From: Bacillus safensis
GTDB taxonomy: Bacteria > Bacillota > Bacilli > Bacillales > Bacillaceae
Reading direction: 5' to 3'
Assembly: GCA_030159235.1 (NCBI GenBank)
Contig: BSBG01000001.1
Span: 62,001 to 126,000 of the forward strand
Length of the DNA: 64,000 bases
The stretch's first letter is position 1. Each line of letters opens with the position of its first letter. Shown here piece by piece: positions 34,748 to 43,509 of this stretch. The position numbers were made by a program, and so were the translations under genes. The notes beneath the pieces are model-generated. The model was not told where the DNA came from, did no database searches, and saw only the letters and a list, made by a program, of their open reading frames with translations.

Positions 34748-36847
34748 TTATTTCATGACCCTCATCGCATTTAAAACAGCGAGTACGGTGACACCGACAT
34801 CCGAGAAGACAGCTTCCCACATGGTCGCAATACCGAATGCACCGAGTAATAGGAAAACACCTTTGACTCCAAGAGCAAACGCAATATTCTGCCAGACAAT
34901 CCTTCTTGTACGTTTAGCAACAGCAATGGCTTCTGCAACCTTTGACGGCTGATCTGTCATGATGACGATATCTGCCGCTTCTACAGCTGCATCTGAACCA
35001 AGTCCGCCCATCGCAATTCCTATGTCTGCTCTAGCTAATACTGGTGTATCATTAATTCCATCCCCAACAAATAATAATTTTTCTTGAGGAGCTTTTTTCT
35101 GATCAATTTCTTCTAATTTCGTTACTTTATCCTGCGGTAATAATTCGGCATGCACTTCGTCAATGCCAATTTTCTGTGCGACCGCTGTTCCAACTTGCTT
35201 AGAATCACCAGTCAGCATAACTGTTTGAATGCCAGATGCTTTTAGAGCAGAGACGGCTTCAATTGCATCGTCCTTCAATTCATCTGCAATCAAGATCGAT
35301 CCGGCAAACTCACCGTTCATCGCCAAGTACACAACCGTTCCGCTTCGTTTTTCTTTTTCATACGTAATGCCTTCTCGTTCCATCAGACGATGATTTCCCG
35401 CTAAGACATGAGAACCGCTGATGGTCGCTTTAATTCCATGTCCCGCAATATCCTCATATGCTTCGATCTGACTTTCATCAAGCGGCGAACCATAAGCCGC
35501 TTTAATCGATTCAGCAATAGGATGTGAGGAATGGGCTTCTGCTAAAGCTGCAAAAGAAAGCAGCTCCTCTTCTGACCACTTGTCACTAGCTGTCTCGATA
35601 TTGGTCACTGTGAAATTCCCTTTTGTGAGTGTGCCCGTCTTATCAAATACAGCATAGCTGACAGAGTTCAGTGCTTCTAGATAGTTACTTCCTTTTACAA
35701 GGATACCTCGTTTAGAAGCTGCCCCAATTCCCCCGAAGAATCCTAATGGGATGGACACTACAAGCGCACAAGGACAAGAAATAACTAGGAAAACGAGTGC
35801 CCGGTAAACCCAGTCAGACAATTGTGCTGATGGAATGAAAAGCGGCGGCACAAAGGCAAGGAGCAATGCTAATACAACGACAGCAGGTGTGTAGTATTTT
35901 GCAAACTTTGTGATAAAGTTTTCTGTCTGTGCTTTTCGACTGCTTGCATTCTCAACCAAATCTAAAATTTTCGTCACTGCCGATTCGCTTAGCCCTTTTT
36001 GCACTTCAATTTCAAGAATACCGTTTTGATTCACAAACCCTGCAAGCACTTCTTTCCCTGCTTCTACGTCCCGCGGCACGGACTCACCTGTTAATGCTGA
36101 GGTATCCACGAGTGAAAAGCCTTCAATGACAAGGCCATCGAGTGGAATTTTTTCGCCCGGTTTCACGACAATACGGTCACCGACTTTTACTTCTTCCGGC
36201 TTCACTTTTTTCGTTTCATTTCCTACTTTGAGATTCGCATATTCAGGGCGGATATTCATTAATTCACTAATTGAACGTCTTGAACGGTTCACTGCTGCCC
36301 CTTGGAACAGCTCTCCAATTTGGTAAAACAGCATCACAGCGAGTGCCTCTGGATATTGCTGGATAACAAAAGCACCAGCTGTTGCAATGGTCATTAAGAA
36401 GTTCTCATCAAATACTTGGCCGCGCACGATATTTTTCAGCGCTTTAAAAACCACATCACCGCCGACTAGTAAATACGCTGCGAAAAACATGATAAACTTC
36501 ACTAAGCCATCTTCAGGTATAAAATAAGCTGCTGTTCCAATGACTGCACCGCCAATTAATTTCAGCACAATCGCTTTTAAATTCTTTGTCCCATGATCAT
36601 GATCGTGGTGATGTCCTTCTTCTTTTGGTGATACACTCACATGAGGTTCGATGGACTGAACGGTTTTTTCAATACGCTTTGACATCGTTTCTTGCTTATC
36701 TGCATGTGTAACAGTCAATGTCCCTGTCGCAAAATTAACGGAACAAGCTTCAACGCCATCCATTTTGCTGACACCTGTTTCTATTTTACGTGCACAATTT
36801 CCACAATCAAGACCACTTAATACGTATTCATCCTTCATTTTTTTCAT
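34748..36847 (-). CDS. cadA: Cd2+/Zn2+/Co2+-exporting P-type ATPase
   Basis: CadA pumps Cd, Zn and Co out. The start at 36847 has AAGGTGAG upstream and gives 699 residues; 20 further in-frame residues upstream lack a site. Features in order: heavy-metal domain with Cys15-x-x-Cys18, a His/Asp-rich linker (HHHDHDHG), membrane CPC metal site in SCPCALV, phosphorylated Asp in DKTGTLT, and GDGINDTP. A candidate ArsR-type operator lies upstream, as for CzrA control in B. subtilis. Order bdbDC-cadA as in B. subtilis. Confidence 0.93.
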   Translation of the reverse strand: MKKMKDEYVLSGLDCGNCARKIETGVSKMDGVEACSVNFATGTLTVTHADKQETMSKRIEKTVQSIEPHVSVSPKEEGHHHDHDHGTKNLKAIVLKLIGGAVIGTAAYFIPEDGLVKFIMFFAAYLLVGGDVVFKALKNIVRGQVFDENFLMTIATAGAFVIQQYPEALAVMLFYQIGELFQGAAVNRSRRSISELMNIRPEYANLKVGNETKKVKPEEVKVGDRIVVKPGEKIPLDGLVIEGFSLVDTSALTGESVPRDVEAGKEVLAGFVNQNGILEIEVQKGLSESAVTKILDLVENASSRKAQTENFITKFAKYYTPAVVVLALLLAFVPPLFIPSAQLSDWVYRALVFLVISCPCALVVSIPLGFFGGIGAASKRGILVKGSNYLEALNSVSYAVFDKTGTLTKGNFTVTNIETASDKWSEEELLSFAALAEAHSSHPIAESIKAAYGSPLDESQIEAYEDIAGHGIKATISGSHVLAGNHRLMEREGITYEKEKRSGTVVYLAMNGEFAGSILIADELKDDAIEAVSALKASGIQTVMLTGDSKQVGTAVAQKIGIDEVHAELLPQDKVTKLEEIDQKKAPQEKLLFVGDGINDTPVLARADIGIAMGGLGSDAAVEAADIVIMTDQPSKVAEAIAVAKRTRRIVWQNIAFALGVKGVFLLLGAFGIATMWEAVFSDVGVTVLAVLNAMRVMK

Positions 36848-36919
36848 GTTCTCACCTTTTTCTATATGATAAGTAACGTTCCCTGGATCGATTAAACCTA
36901 TTATCAATCAAAAACTTTA

Positions 36920-36941
36920 TATATGAGCATATATTCATATA
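36920..36941. promoter_or_regulatory. Candidate CzrA/ArsR-type operator of cadA
   Basis: The 22-bp near-palindrome starts TATATGAGCAT and ends ATTCATATA, with TGA/TCA half-sites spaced as in SmtB/CzrA sites. It is about 75 bases upstream of the cadA start. No czrA gene is in the window. Confidence 0.6.
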
Positions 36942-37124
36942 TTGGATTACTCTTATTATATGAAGAAGTCTTATCTTCTGTCAATCATTTATGAAGAAAT
37001 AATTGGTTTTTTTGTATCCAATCAAGTCACATGAAGTTTCAATCAACCAAGCTCATGTCCCCCTCTTTTCGCATAACATAAAAGCGATCGTTTGACCTCT
37101 GACGAAATAAGTGCAGTATTTCTC

Positions 37125-37153
37125 TTTACAAAAGAAGGACATACGCTTAAAAT
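37125..37153 (+). promoter_or_regulatory. Promoter of the Mn ABC transporter operon
   Basis: TTTACA (37125-37130) and TAAAAT (37148-37153) are 17 bp apart; the start falls at the upstream edge of the MntR box. Confidence 0.7.
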
Positions 37154-37162
37154 AAGATAAAA

Positions 37163-37178
37163 GTTTCCCTAAGGAAAC
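37163..37178. promoter_or_regulatory. MntR operator
   Basis: GTTTCCCTAAGGAAAC is a palindrome matching the Bacillus MntR box (TTTGCCTTAAGGAAACT type). It starts about 10 bases after the -10 element, so Mn-loaded MntR should repress. Confidence 0.82.
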
Positions 37179-37279
37179 AAATTAGCATTAAAGAATCATT
37201 TCATCCTTTAGTCAAAATTATTTAGTGTATGCATATATCTTTAGGAAGTGCAATGATGATTGAAAGGGGCCTCAAAGAG

Positions 37280-38023
37280 ATGTCAAATGCTTTAACAATC
37301 GATCGTCTTCATGTCTCATATCATGGGCAGGATGCTTTAGAGAACGTCTCTCTTTCCATACAGGAAGGGACAATGACAGGAATTATAGGTCCAAATGGTG
37401 CCGGTAAATCAACGTTACTCAAGGCATGTTTGGATTTAATTGAAAAAGACCAAGGGGATATCCGCTTTTTTGACCATCCTTTTAAACAAGTTAGAAAACG
37501 AATCGCCTATGTACCACAGAGAAATGATTTAGACTGGACGTTTCCCATTCATGTGCTTGATACCGTGCTACTTGGAACATATCCGAAGCTCGGCCTGATG
37601 AAACGTCCGAAAAAAGAAGACCGGGCATATGCGTACCACTGTTTAGAAAAGGTCGGTATGCAGGACTTTGCCAAAAGACAAATCGGTGAGTTATCCGGCG
37701 GTCAACAGCAGCGTGTCTTCCTTGCCAGGGCTCTTGCTCAAAACGCACAGCTCTTCTGTTTGGATGAACCATTTGTCGGAATTGATATGGCAAGTGAAGA
37801 AACGATGGTTCGCATTTTGAAAGAATTACGAGATGAAGGGAAAACCATTTTGGTTGTCCATCATGATTTAAGTAAGGCCGATGATTACTTCAGCCATCTT
37901 GTTCTGTTAAATAAAAAACTCATTAAAGCAGGACGTGTACACGACATCCTTCGCCCCGAGATCATGCTGGAAGCATATGAAACACAGCTGCCATTCTTAA
38001 AATCAGCAGGAGGAGACGTGTAA
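37280..38023 (+). CDS. mntB: Manganese ABC transporter ATPase
   Basis: This ATPase (247 residues) has Walker A GPNGAGKST, signature LSGGQQQRVFLARAL and Walker B LFCLDEPFVGID, as in the Mn/Zn ABC subfamily. I start at the ATG at 37280 (SNALTIDRLHVSY follows), ten bases after AAAGGGG; an upstream in-frame ATG at 37229 has no site. First gene of an ATPase-permease-binding protein operon; the MntR box marks manganese rather than zinc. Confidence 0.85.
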   Translation: MSNALTIDRLHVSYHGQDALENVSLSIQEGTMTGIIGPNGAGKSTLLKACLDLIEKDQGDIRFFDHPFKQVRKRIAYVPQRNDLDWTFPIHVLDTVLLGTYPKLGLMKRPKKEDRAYAYHCLEKVGMQDFAKRQIGELSGGQQQRVFLARALAQNAQLFCLDEPFVGIDMASEETMVRILKELRDEGKTILVVHHDLSKADDYFSHLVLLNKKLIKAGRVHDILRPEIMLEAYETQLPFLKSAGGDV

Positions 38024-38895
38024 TGGAATTTTTAACAGGACTTTTTGAATATGCTTTTTTACAAAAAGCGTTATTTACATCCGTCATGGTGGGCATCATT
38101 TGCGGTGTTATTGGCTGCTTTATCATTTTACGCGGCATGGCCCTGATGGGGGACGCCATTTCACACGCCGTACTGCCAGGGGTCGCCATCTCTTATATGC
38201 TGGGAATTAACTTTTTCTTCGGGGCTGTCTTAACTGGCGTGTTAACAGCGATTGGCATCGGATACGTGAGTCAAAACAGCCGCATAAAAAATGATTCTGC
38301 CATCGGCATTGTCTTTACCGCCTTTTTCTCCATCGGGATCATTTTAATCACATTCTTGAAAAGTTCCAGCGATTTATATCATATTCTGTTTGGAAACGTT
38401 CTGGCTGTTCGATCATCTGATATGTGGATTACGCTCGGTATCGGCATTTTTATCTTGCTTGCCGTCATCGTTTTCTACAAAGAACTGCTCATTAGTTCAT
38501 TTGATCCAGTGATTTCTTCGGTATACGGTTTACCAAATCGTTTGATCCATTATTTTCTCATGACCTTGTTAACCCTTGTGACCGTTGCGTCACTTCAAAC
38601 CGTTGGAATTATTCTTGTCGTTGCAATGCTGATCACGCCGGCAGCCACCGCGTATCTCCTAACAGACCGGCTGTGGATCATGCTTTATTTATCTGCATTC
38701 TTCGGTGCAATTTCTGCCGTCTTAGGTCTAGGACTGAGTTTTACGTATAACTTGTCATCTGGCGCTTCTATCGTGCTGGTTGCGACCATTTTATTTGGCA
38801 GTGCCTTTATCTTTTCACCGAAGCAAGGGATTCTATGGAGATCATTAAAATCTAAACAAAAACGAACGCAGTTAAAAAAGGAAGCGTCTATGTAA
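38023..38895 (+). CDS. mntC: Manganese ABC transporter permease
   Basis: This ABC-3 family permease (290 residues, about eight or nine helices) has the typical [21 protein letters not shown] segment and the C-terminal [19 protein letters not shown]. Its ATG overlaps the ATPase stop (TAATG), so they are coupled. Only one permease is present, so it must be a homodimer, unlike the two permeases of B. subtilis mntABCD. Confidence 0.87.
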   Translation: MEFLTGLFEYAFLQKALFTSVMVGIICGVIGCFIILRGMALMGDAISHAVLPGVAISYMLGINFFFGAVLTGVLTAIGIGYVSQNSRIKNDSAIGIVFTAFFSIGIILITFLKSSSDLYHILFGNVLAVRSSDMWITLGIGIFILLAVIVFYKELLISSFDPVISSVYGLPNRLIHYFLMTLLTLVTVASLQTVGIILVVAMLITPAATAYLLTDRLWIMLYLSAFFGAISAVLGLGLSFTYNLSSGASIVLVATILFGSAFIFSPKQGILWRSLKSKQKRTQLKKEASM

Positions 38896-38908
38896 AAGGA
38901 GGACATAT

Positions 38909-39847
38909 ATGAAGAAGGTATTTGCAATCCGTTTGACCGCAGTATTCATTGCCCTTTTGGTCATCGCAGGCTGTTCTACCCAGCAAAAGAGTTCCGGTAA
39001 AGATGACGGTAAATTAAAAGTTGTCACGACCTACTCCATTCTTTATGACATTGTGAAAGAAGTAGGCGGGCAGCATGTCTCTATTCACAGCATTGTTCCC
39101 ATTGGTACAGACCCACATGAATTTGACCCACTACCAAAGGATGTTCAATATACGACGGATGCAGACCTTGTTCTATCTAATGGCTTGAACCTTGAAACAG
39201 GGAATGGCTGGTTTCAAAAACTGCTTGAATCAAGCGGCAAGGCCGGGGATGATGCACCTGTATCCGAGCTAAGTAAAGGCGTCAAAGTGAAGCATCTGTC
39301 TTCAAAAGGGCTCGAAAGCCAGCAGGATCCCCACGCATGGCTGAATGTCGAGAATGGGATTCTTTATGCACAAAATGCCCGAGATGCACTCATTCAAGCA
39401 GACCCTGAGCATAAAGAAGATTACGAAAAAAATGCAGAAGCCTATATCAAAAAGCTTCAAACGCTTCACGATGAAGCAAAAGACAAGTTTGATCAGCTGT
39501 CAAAAGACAAAAAACTCCTTGTCACAAGTGAAGGAGCATTCAAGTATTTTGCAGAGGCGTATGGACTAAAAGCCGGCTACATTTGGGAAATCAACACAGA
39601 AAGTGAAGGAACACCTGGACAAATGAAGCGCATCATTCATTTTGTCAAAGATCATCAAGTTCCTGCTCTCTTTCTGGAAACAAGTGTCGATAAACGCAGC
39701 CTTGAAAGCCTCTCTGAGGAAACCGGGGTTCCGATCAAAGGAAAAGTCTTTACTGACTCTATCGGAAAAGAAGGTGAAGATGGAGACAGCTACTATAAGA
39801 TGATGAAATGGAATATTGACACCATTTACAAAGGGTTGTCATCATAA
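38909..39847 (+). CDS. mntA: Manganese-binding lipoprotein
   Basis: This cluster A-I binding protein has 312 residues. A lipoprotein signal ends at IAGC. The metal ligands are visible as His in TDPHEF, His in DPHAWL, Glu in the TEGTPGQ-like region and Asp in VFTDSIG. It is the third gene of the operon, with a strong RBS (AAGGAGG) and a terminator behind. Confidence 0.88.
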   Translation: MKKVFAIRLTAVFIALLVIAGCSTQQKSSGKDDGKLKVVTTYSILYDIVKEVGGQHVSIHSIVPIGTDPHEFDPLPKDVQYTTDADLVLSNGLNLETGNGWFQKLLESSGKAGDDAPVSELSKGVKVKHLSSKGLESQQDPHAWLNVENGILYAQNARDALIQADPEHKEDYEKNAEAYIKKLQTLHDEAKDKFDQLSKDKKLLVTSEGAFKYFAEAYGLKAGYIWEINTESEGTPGQMKRIIHFVKDHQVPALFLETSVDKRSLESLSEETGVPIKGKVFTDSIGKEGEDGDSYYKMMKWNIDTIYKGLSS

Positions 39848-39850
39848 GGA

Positions 39851-39879
39851 AAGACAGGTGGAGTGAATCCGCCTGTCTT
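39851..39879. terminator. Bidirectional terminator after mntA
   Basis: GACAGGTGG pairs with CCGCCTGTC (one G-U) around AGTGAAT; T7 follows on the plus strand and TTT on the minus. It separates convergent genes. Confidence 0.75.
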
Positions 39880-39884
39880 TTTTA

Positions 39885-40445
39885 TCAGCCTGCTATATTG
39901 TCTGGATGCTTTTTCGGCCAAATGACGTAGCTGATGCTAATGACGAAATCAATGGCTAAGACCATCCCCCACACACTGACAAGCTGCATTAGCGATTCCG
40001 TTCGTTCTGGTGCTTGGATGAGATAGGTCAATCCATATAGCAGCCCCGCTCCGATGACATAAGAGATGAAATGCCGCGTCCAGCCCACCATTTCATACAG
40101 CGACCTCTCCCTTCCGTACTTTGGTTTCTCCTTTGGCTTCGGACCTCCTGCAAAACGATAAGCAAACCGGACATCTGCCCACTTCACCATTTGATGTCCA
40201 AAGGCAAGGCTCACACCGATATAAACAGCCGCAAGCCCGTGGATGACGCTCGCCACGGCCCCCTGTCTTAAATCCATATAAGTAGCCGCAAGAAGGATTA
40301 GATCCAAAATTGGCGTACAGACAAGAAAGAAACCACCCCACTTTTTCTGTTTAAATACATAACGCAGTGTTAAACCCATTAGAATAAACAGCCAAAAGCC
40401 AATTTCACATGCCACAATCAATAACCCGACCAATTGTCCCCACAC
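39885..40445 (-). CDS. Unknown polytopic membrane protein, divergent from TetR gene
   Basis: This protein has four or five membrane helices, and the cytoplasmic stretch GGPKPKEKPKYGRERSLYEMVGW between them. I do not recognise a family. The frame stays open to 40577, but that would cross the tetR start and an operator, so translation must start inside: GTG at 40445 or TTG at 40433 (GGTGTGGGG precedes it). The shared operator with the TetR gene suggests that it is the regulated target, possibly an export or membrane stress protein. Confidence 0.6.
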   Translation of the reverse strand: MWGQLVGLLIVACEIGFWLFILMGLTLRYVFKQKKWGGFFLVCTPILDLILLAATYMDLRQGAVASVIHGLAAVYIGVSLAFGHQMVKWADVRFAYRFAGGPKPKEKPKYGRERSLYEMVGWTRHFISYVIGAGLLYGLTYLIQAPERTESLMQLVSVWGMVLAIDFVISISYVIWPKKHPDNIAG

Positions 40446-40476
40446 CCTTTTTAACACATTTGTACTAAATAAAAAA

Positions 40477-40492
40477 TAACACACCTGTGTTA
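40477..40492. promoter_or_regulatory. Palindromic operator between tetR and membrane protein gene
   Basis: TAACACACCTGTGTTA is a 16-bp palindrome with 7-bp arms. Half-site copies TTAACACA (about 40451-40458) and GTGCTAAAAT lie on each side. This is the likely TetR site, controlling both divergent genes. Confidence 0.6.
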
Positions 40493-40522
40493 AAAAAACA
40501 ATAGCTGTGCTAAAATCAATGT

Positions 40523-41128
40523 ATGCCAAAAATCGTCGATCACCATAAACAAAAACAAAAGGTCGCTCAAGCTGCAATGAGAGTGATTAAACAAGAGGGA
40601 TTGGAGAGCGCTTCTGTACGAAAAATAGCAGTGGAAGCTGGAATTTCAGCCGGCTCAATGCGTCATTATTTTTCCACACAGCAAGAGTTATTTCTATTCT
40701 CCATGAATTTAATTCAGGAAAGAGTCAAGGAGCGGATTACAGGACTTCCATTAAAAGGTTCAACGGAGGAAAATGTCATCACTTTATTGGAGCAGGTTCT
40801 TCCGCTTGATGAAGAACGAAAATTTGAAATGGAGGTGTGGCAGGCTTTTACAGTCAAGGCGCTGACTGAACCAGATCTACAGCCGCTCAATGCAAAGATG
40901 TATGACGAGCTTTTCCAAACGGCCAAATTTTGCTTAATGAAATTGAAAGAGGATGGGCTGCTGCTAAATCATATCGATCTTTTATTAGAAACTGAGCGGC
41001 TTTATGCGATCATCAATGGGCTTGCATTGAATGGAATCGTACAGCCTGATCGTTTACCGCCTCAGCACATACGCTCCGTGCTGCAAAGGCACCTACAATC
41101 CATCACCAAAAAAGACATGTCTCCCTAA
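40523..41128 (+). CDS. TetR-family transcriptional regulator
   Basis: This 201-residue repressor has an N-terminal TetR HTH: VAQAAMRVIKQEGLESASVRKIAVEAGISAGSMRHYFSTQQELF. The rest is the helical ligand domain. The ATG has no ribosome binding site; a -10-like TAAAAT (40511-40516) would place the RNA start at the ATG, so the mRNA may be leaderless. Autoregulation through the palindrome just upstream is likely. Confidence 0.83.
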   Translation: MPKIVDHHKQKQKVAQAAMRVIKQEGLESASVRKIAVEAGISAGSMRHYFSTQQELFLFSMNLIQERVKERITGLPLKGSTEENVITLLEQVLPLDEERKFEMEVWQAFTVKALTEPDLQPLNAKMYDELFQTAKFCLMKLKEDGLLLNHIDLLLETERLYAIINGLALNGIVQPDRLPPQHIRSVLQRHLQSITKKDMSP

Positions 41129-41142
41129 TTGGAGAACATGTC
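41114..41142. terminator. Bidirectional terminator between tetR and glnL-like gene
   Basis: GACATGTCTCC pairs with GGAGAACATGTC (one bulge) and is flanked by A7 and T7. The tetR stop lies in the loop. Confidence 0.8.
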
Positions 41143-41147
41143 TTTTT

Positions 41148-42080
41148 TTAATCTTCCATAAAAATACGTTTGGCTTCGTAGTAGAGCACCTGCACAAATT
41201 TCTTCACATTGATACGGGTATGTTCTTCTCTTCCGCTCATCTCTTTTGTCAATTCACTCATTTTCTTTCGCACGATGGTGAAATCGAAAAATTTAGATGC
41301 ATAATTTTCAAACGTTGGATGCGAAAAATCAGTTAACCCAAGTGATGCGATGTGTTTCAATGATTGGTTAATCGCACGCCTTACCCGCTGTTCGGCTGCC
41401 TTTGCTTCTCTTGCAATATCTGCCGATGTGTAAGGCTCACTTAATTTATCCTCCGTGATCCCAGTGAAAATGATCTTTAAAGAAGGAAAGGAATCGTGAT
41501 GATCAGCATGTAGCGTTAAATATTGATCTGTAAACAGAATCATATCTAATAAATCTTTAGATCCCTTCTCACCCACAATGCCAAGCTCCGCCAGCAAGAA
41601 CTGCCCTGCCTCTGCAAGACTTTTCCCCCGCTGTTTCGTTTTCGTCTGACCGCGCTGCTGAAATTGCATGACAGATTTGAGTGAGTGCTGAATATTTTCA
41701 ATTGAATGCTCTAAATGAAGACGTTCAATCATGAGATGAAGAACACTTAAAACCTCTACACGATTGATCGGCTTTGTTACATAATACTCAACGCCAAGCG
41801 TATACGCCTGTCCAATTAATTCCTTTGTTTCAACCTGTGACAGCATTAAATATTTCCCATGAAACTCATCCTTGATCGCTCGAATCGTTTCAAGCCCATC
41901 CCTTTCCGGCATCAATAGATCAATACATAAGATATCAATGTGCAAATCATTTAAGTAGCTGGCGGTTAACTCTGCGCCATCCTCTGCTTCTCCGGCCACA
42001 ATGCCAAGCTCTTCATCTTCAATGAGCTGAGCCAGTGAAGAACGAACGGCTTCATCATCATCAACAATAAAAAATCTCAT
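41148..42080 (-). CDS. Response regulator, GlnL (YcbB)-like
   Basis: The 310-residue protein has a receiver domain with DDD (7-9), phosphoacceptor Asp54 (ILCIDLLMPERDG) and Lys in VTKPI, followed by a YcbB-type output domain with an HTH (SADIAREAKAAEQRVRRAINQSLKHIA). This is the layout of B. subtilis GlnL, which controls glutaminase and a glutamine transporter. Here the neighbours are aspartase and a dicarboxylic amino acid symporter, so aspartate or glutamate genes are the probable targets. Confidence 0.8.
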   Translation of the reverse strand: MRFFIVDDDEAVRSSLAQLIEDEELGIVAGEAEDGAELTASYLNDLHIDILCIDLLMPERDGLETIRAIKDEFHGKYLMLSQVETKELIGQAYTLGVEYYVTKPINRVEVLSVLHLMIERLHLEHSIENIQHSLKSVMQFQQRGQTKTKQRGKSLAEAGQFLLAELGIVGEKGSKDLLDMILFTDQYLTLHADHHDSFPSLKIIFTGITEDKLSEPYTSADIAREAKAAEQRVRRAINQSLKHIASLGLTDFSHPTFENYASKFFDFTIVRKKMSELTKEMSGREEHTRINVKKFVQVLYYEAKRIFMED

Positions 42081-43393
42081 CTCCCAATCCCCTCTTTTCT
42101 ACTGACTTGATCTACTGGTATCGTTAACGTAAATATCGTTTGTTTATTTGGGATACTTGTCATCTCAACACTTCCGCCAAGCTTCTCCGCTGTATCCTTC
42201 ACATAGGAAAGCCCAATACCGCTAGACGGATTCCCTACCTGGTCGTATTTTAAAGTGAAGCCCGGTTTAAAAATAACATGATGATTACGCTCTTTAATGC
42301 CAGGCCCGTTGTCACTGATTTGAAAAATCACATGGTTCTCTTTCTGTGATATGGAGAGTGACACCTCTCCATCTACTGGAATGGCTTCGACTGCATTGGA
42401 TACGATGTTATTTAACAAAGATAGAATGGTATACACGTGATAGGACGGGTGCTGCCCATCTTCATCATAATGAAAGACGATGTTTTTTTTAAGTGATTCT
42501 GCGTAATTTTCATGGATGCGGATCACAAGCCCAGCGATATGATCAGGACTAGCATAGGCCTGAAAATTTTCCTCATGAATCAGCTTTGATAATGCAGAAA
42601 AAATCCGCTGATTATCCTTTTTGATTTCATGCACCTCTCCTGCAATCTGCAAGGCGGTTTTACCGAGCTTTTTCAAATCCAATGATTCCGCATCCTTTGC
42701 GTGATGAAGGGATTGATACAATTGATAGGATGTGGCCGTAATGTGCTCAGCATGTGCGAGTGTTTTATGAAAATATGTAGATTCCGAGTAAAGGTTAGAC
42801 AGGAGCATAAGCAAATGTTCCTTTTCTTTTTTCATCTGACGCTCTCTCGCCTGCTCTTCATATAATCGAATCATCGTATAACAAGCCAATACGAAAAAGC
42901 TTCTGAAAATTGCCAAAACAAATAGTTGAAACAGCGTGCGCACCGTTAAAATTTCATCAATGGTGCCGCGAAGCGCAATAATCTCAACAACGCTCGCGCA
43001 CAGTTCCATGATGATGCCTGTCGCCCCAATCAGCCAAGGCTGATCGCGGAAACGTCTGACCTTTAAGAAATAAAAGAGCGTGCCATAGACAACGTAATAA
43101 AGCAGGGAAGGAAATCTTAGTGAGACCGCCTCTTCCAGCGGAAGATGCCCTGTCACAGTTGTATCAAGCATTACGCGAAACGCAAAAACAGAAACCCCTG
43201 CAATGATGCCGCTTGCCCAAGCCGGGAATCTTTTCATTTGAAGCAGGATAAAGAAAAAGACAACGGTTCCAAAGCTGACCCGAAAGCTGTCTTCAAATGG
43301 ATAAAATTTAAACTCTCCGCCAATCGGCGTGAGAACAATGAGCATCACAATTAAATAAGGCTCTGTATTCAGCCATTTTTTCAGTAGATTCAA
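42077..43393 (-). CDS. Sensor histidine kinase, GlnK (YcbA)-like
   Basis: This membrane kinase has 438 residues. Five or six N-terminal helices (about 12-190) precede a phosphoacceptor region with HKTLAHAEHITATSYQ and a HATPase domain with NIVSNAVEAIP, DNGPGI and GIGLSYVKDTAEKLGG. No large extracellular domain is present, so it may sense within the membrane or via the adjacent symporter. It overlaps the response regulator (ATGA). Ligand unknown. Confidence 0.8.
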   Translation of the reverse strand: MNLLKKWLNTEPYLIVMLIVLTPIGGEFKFYPFEDSFRVSFGTVVFFFILLQMKRFPAWASGIIAGVSVFAFRVMLDTTVTGHLPLEEAVSLRFPSLLYYVVYGTLFYFLKVRRFRDQPWLIGATGIIMELCASVVEIIALRGTIDEILTVRTLFQLFVLAIFRSFFVLACYTMIRLYEEQARERQMKKEKEHLLMLLSNLYSESTYFHKTLAHAEHITATSYQLYQSLHHAKDAESLDLKKLGKTALQIAGEVHEIKKDNQRIFSALSKLIHEENFQAYASPDHIAGLVIRIHENYAESLKKNIVFHYDEDGQHPSYHVYTILSLLNNIVSNAVEAIPVDGEVSLSISQKENHVIFQISDNGPGIKERNHHVIFKPGFTLKYDQVGNPSSGIGLSYVKDTAEKLGGSVEMTSIPNKQTIFTLTIPVDQVSRKEGIGR

Positions 43394-43463
43394 ACGCAGT
43401 CACATCCCTAATAATTGACGATAGTATACTATGTGAGCTCAAGAAAAACAAACATCCATGAAA

Positions 43464-43496
43464 AAGCGCACACCGGAAATTTGCCGGTGTGCGCTT
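43464..43496 (-). terminator. Terminator of the symporter-aspartase operon
   Basis: A perfect 13-bp stem (AAGCGCACACCGG with its complement) with a 7-nt loop is followed on the minus strand by T5, 13 bases after the aspA stop. Confidence 0.85.
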
Positions 43497-43509
43497 CTCA
43501 TGATGCCGC

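Noticed and set aside
40446..40577. Longer N-terminus for the membrane protein at 39885
   Set aside because: It would extend through the palindromic operator and into the tetR coding region.
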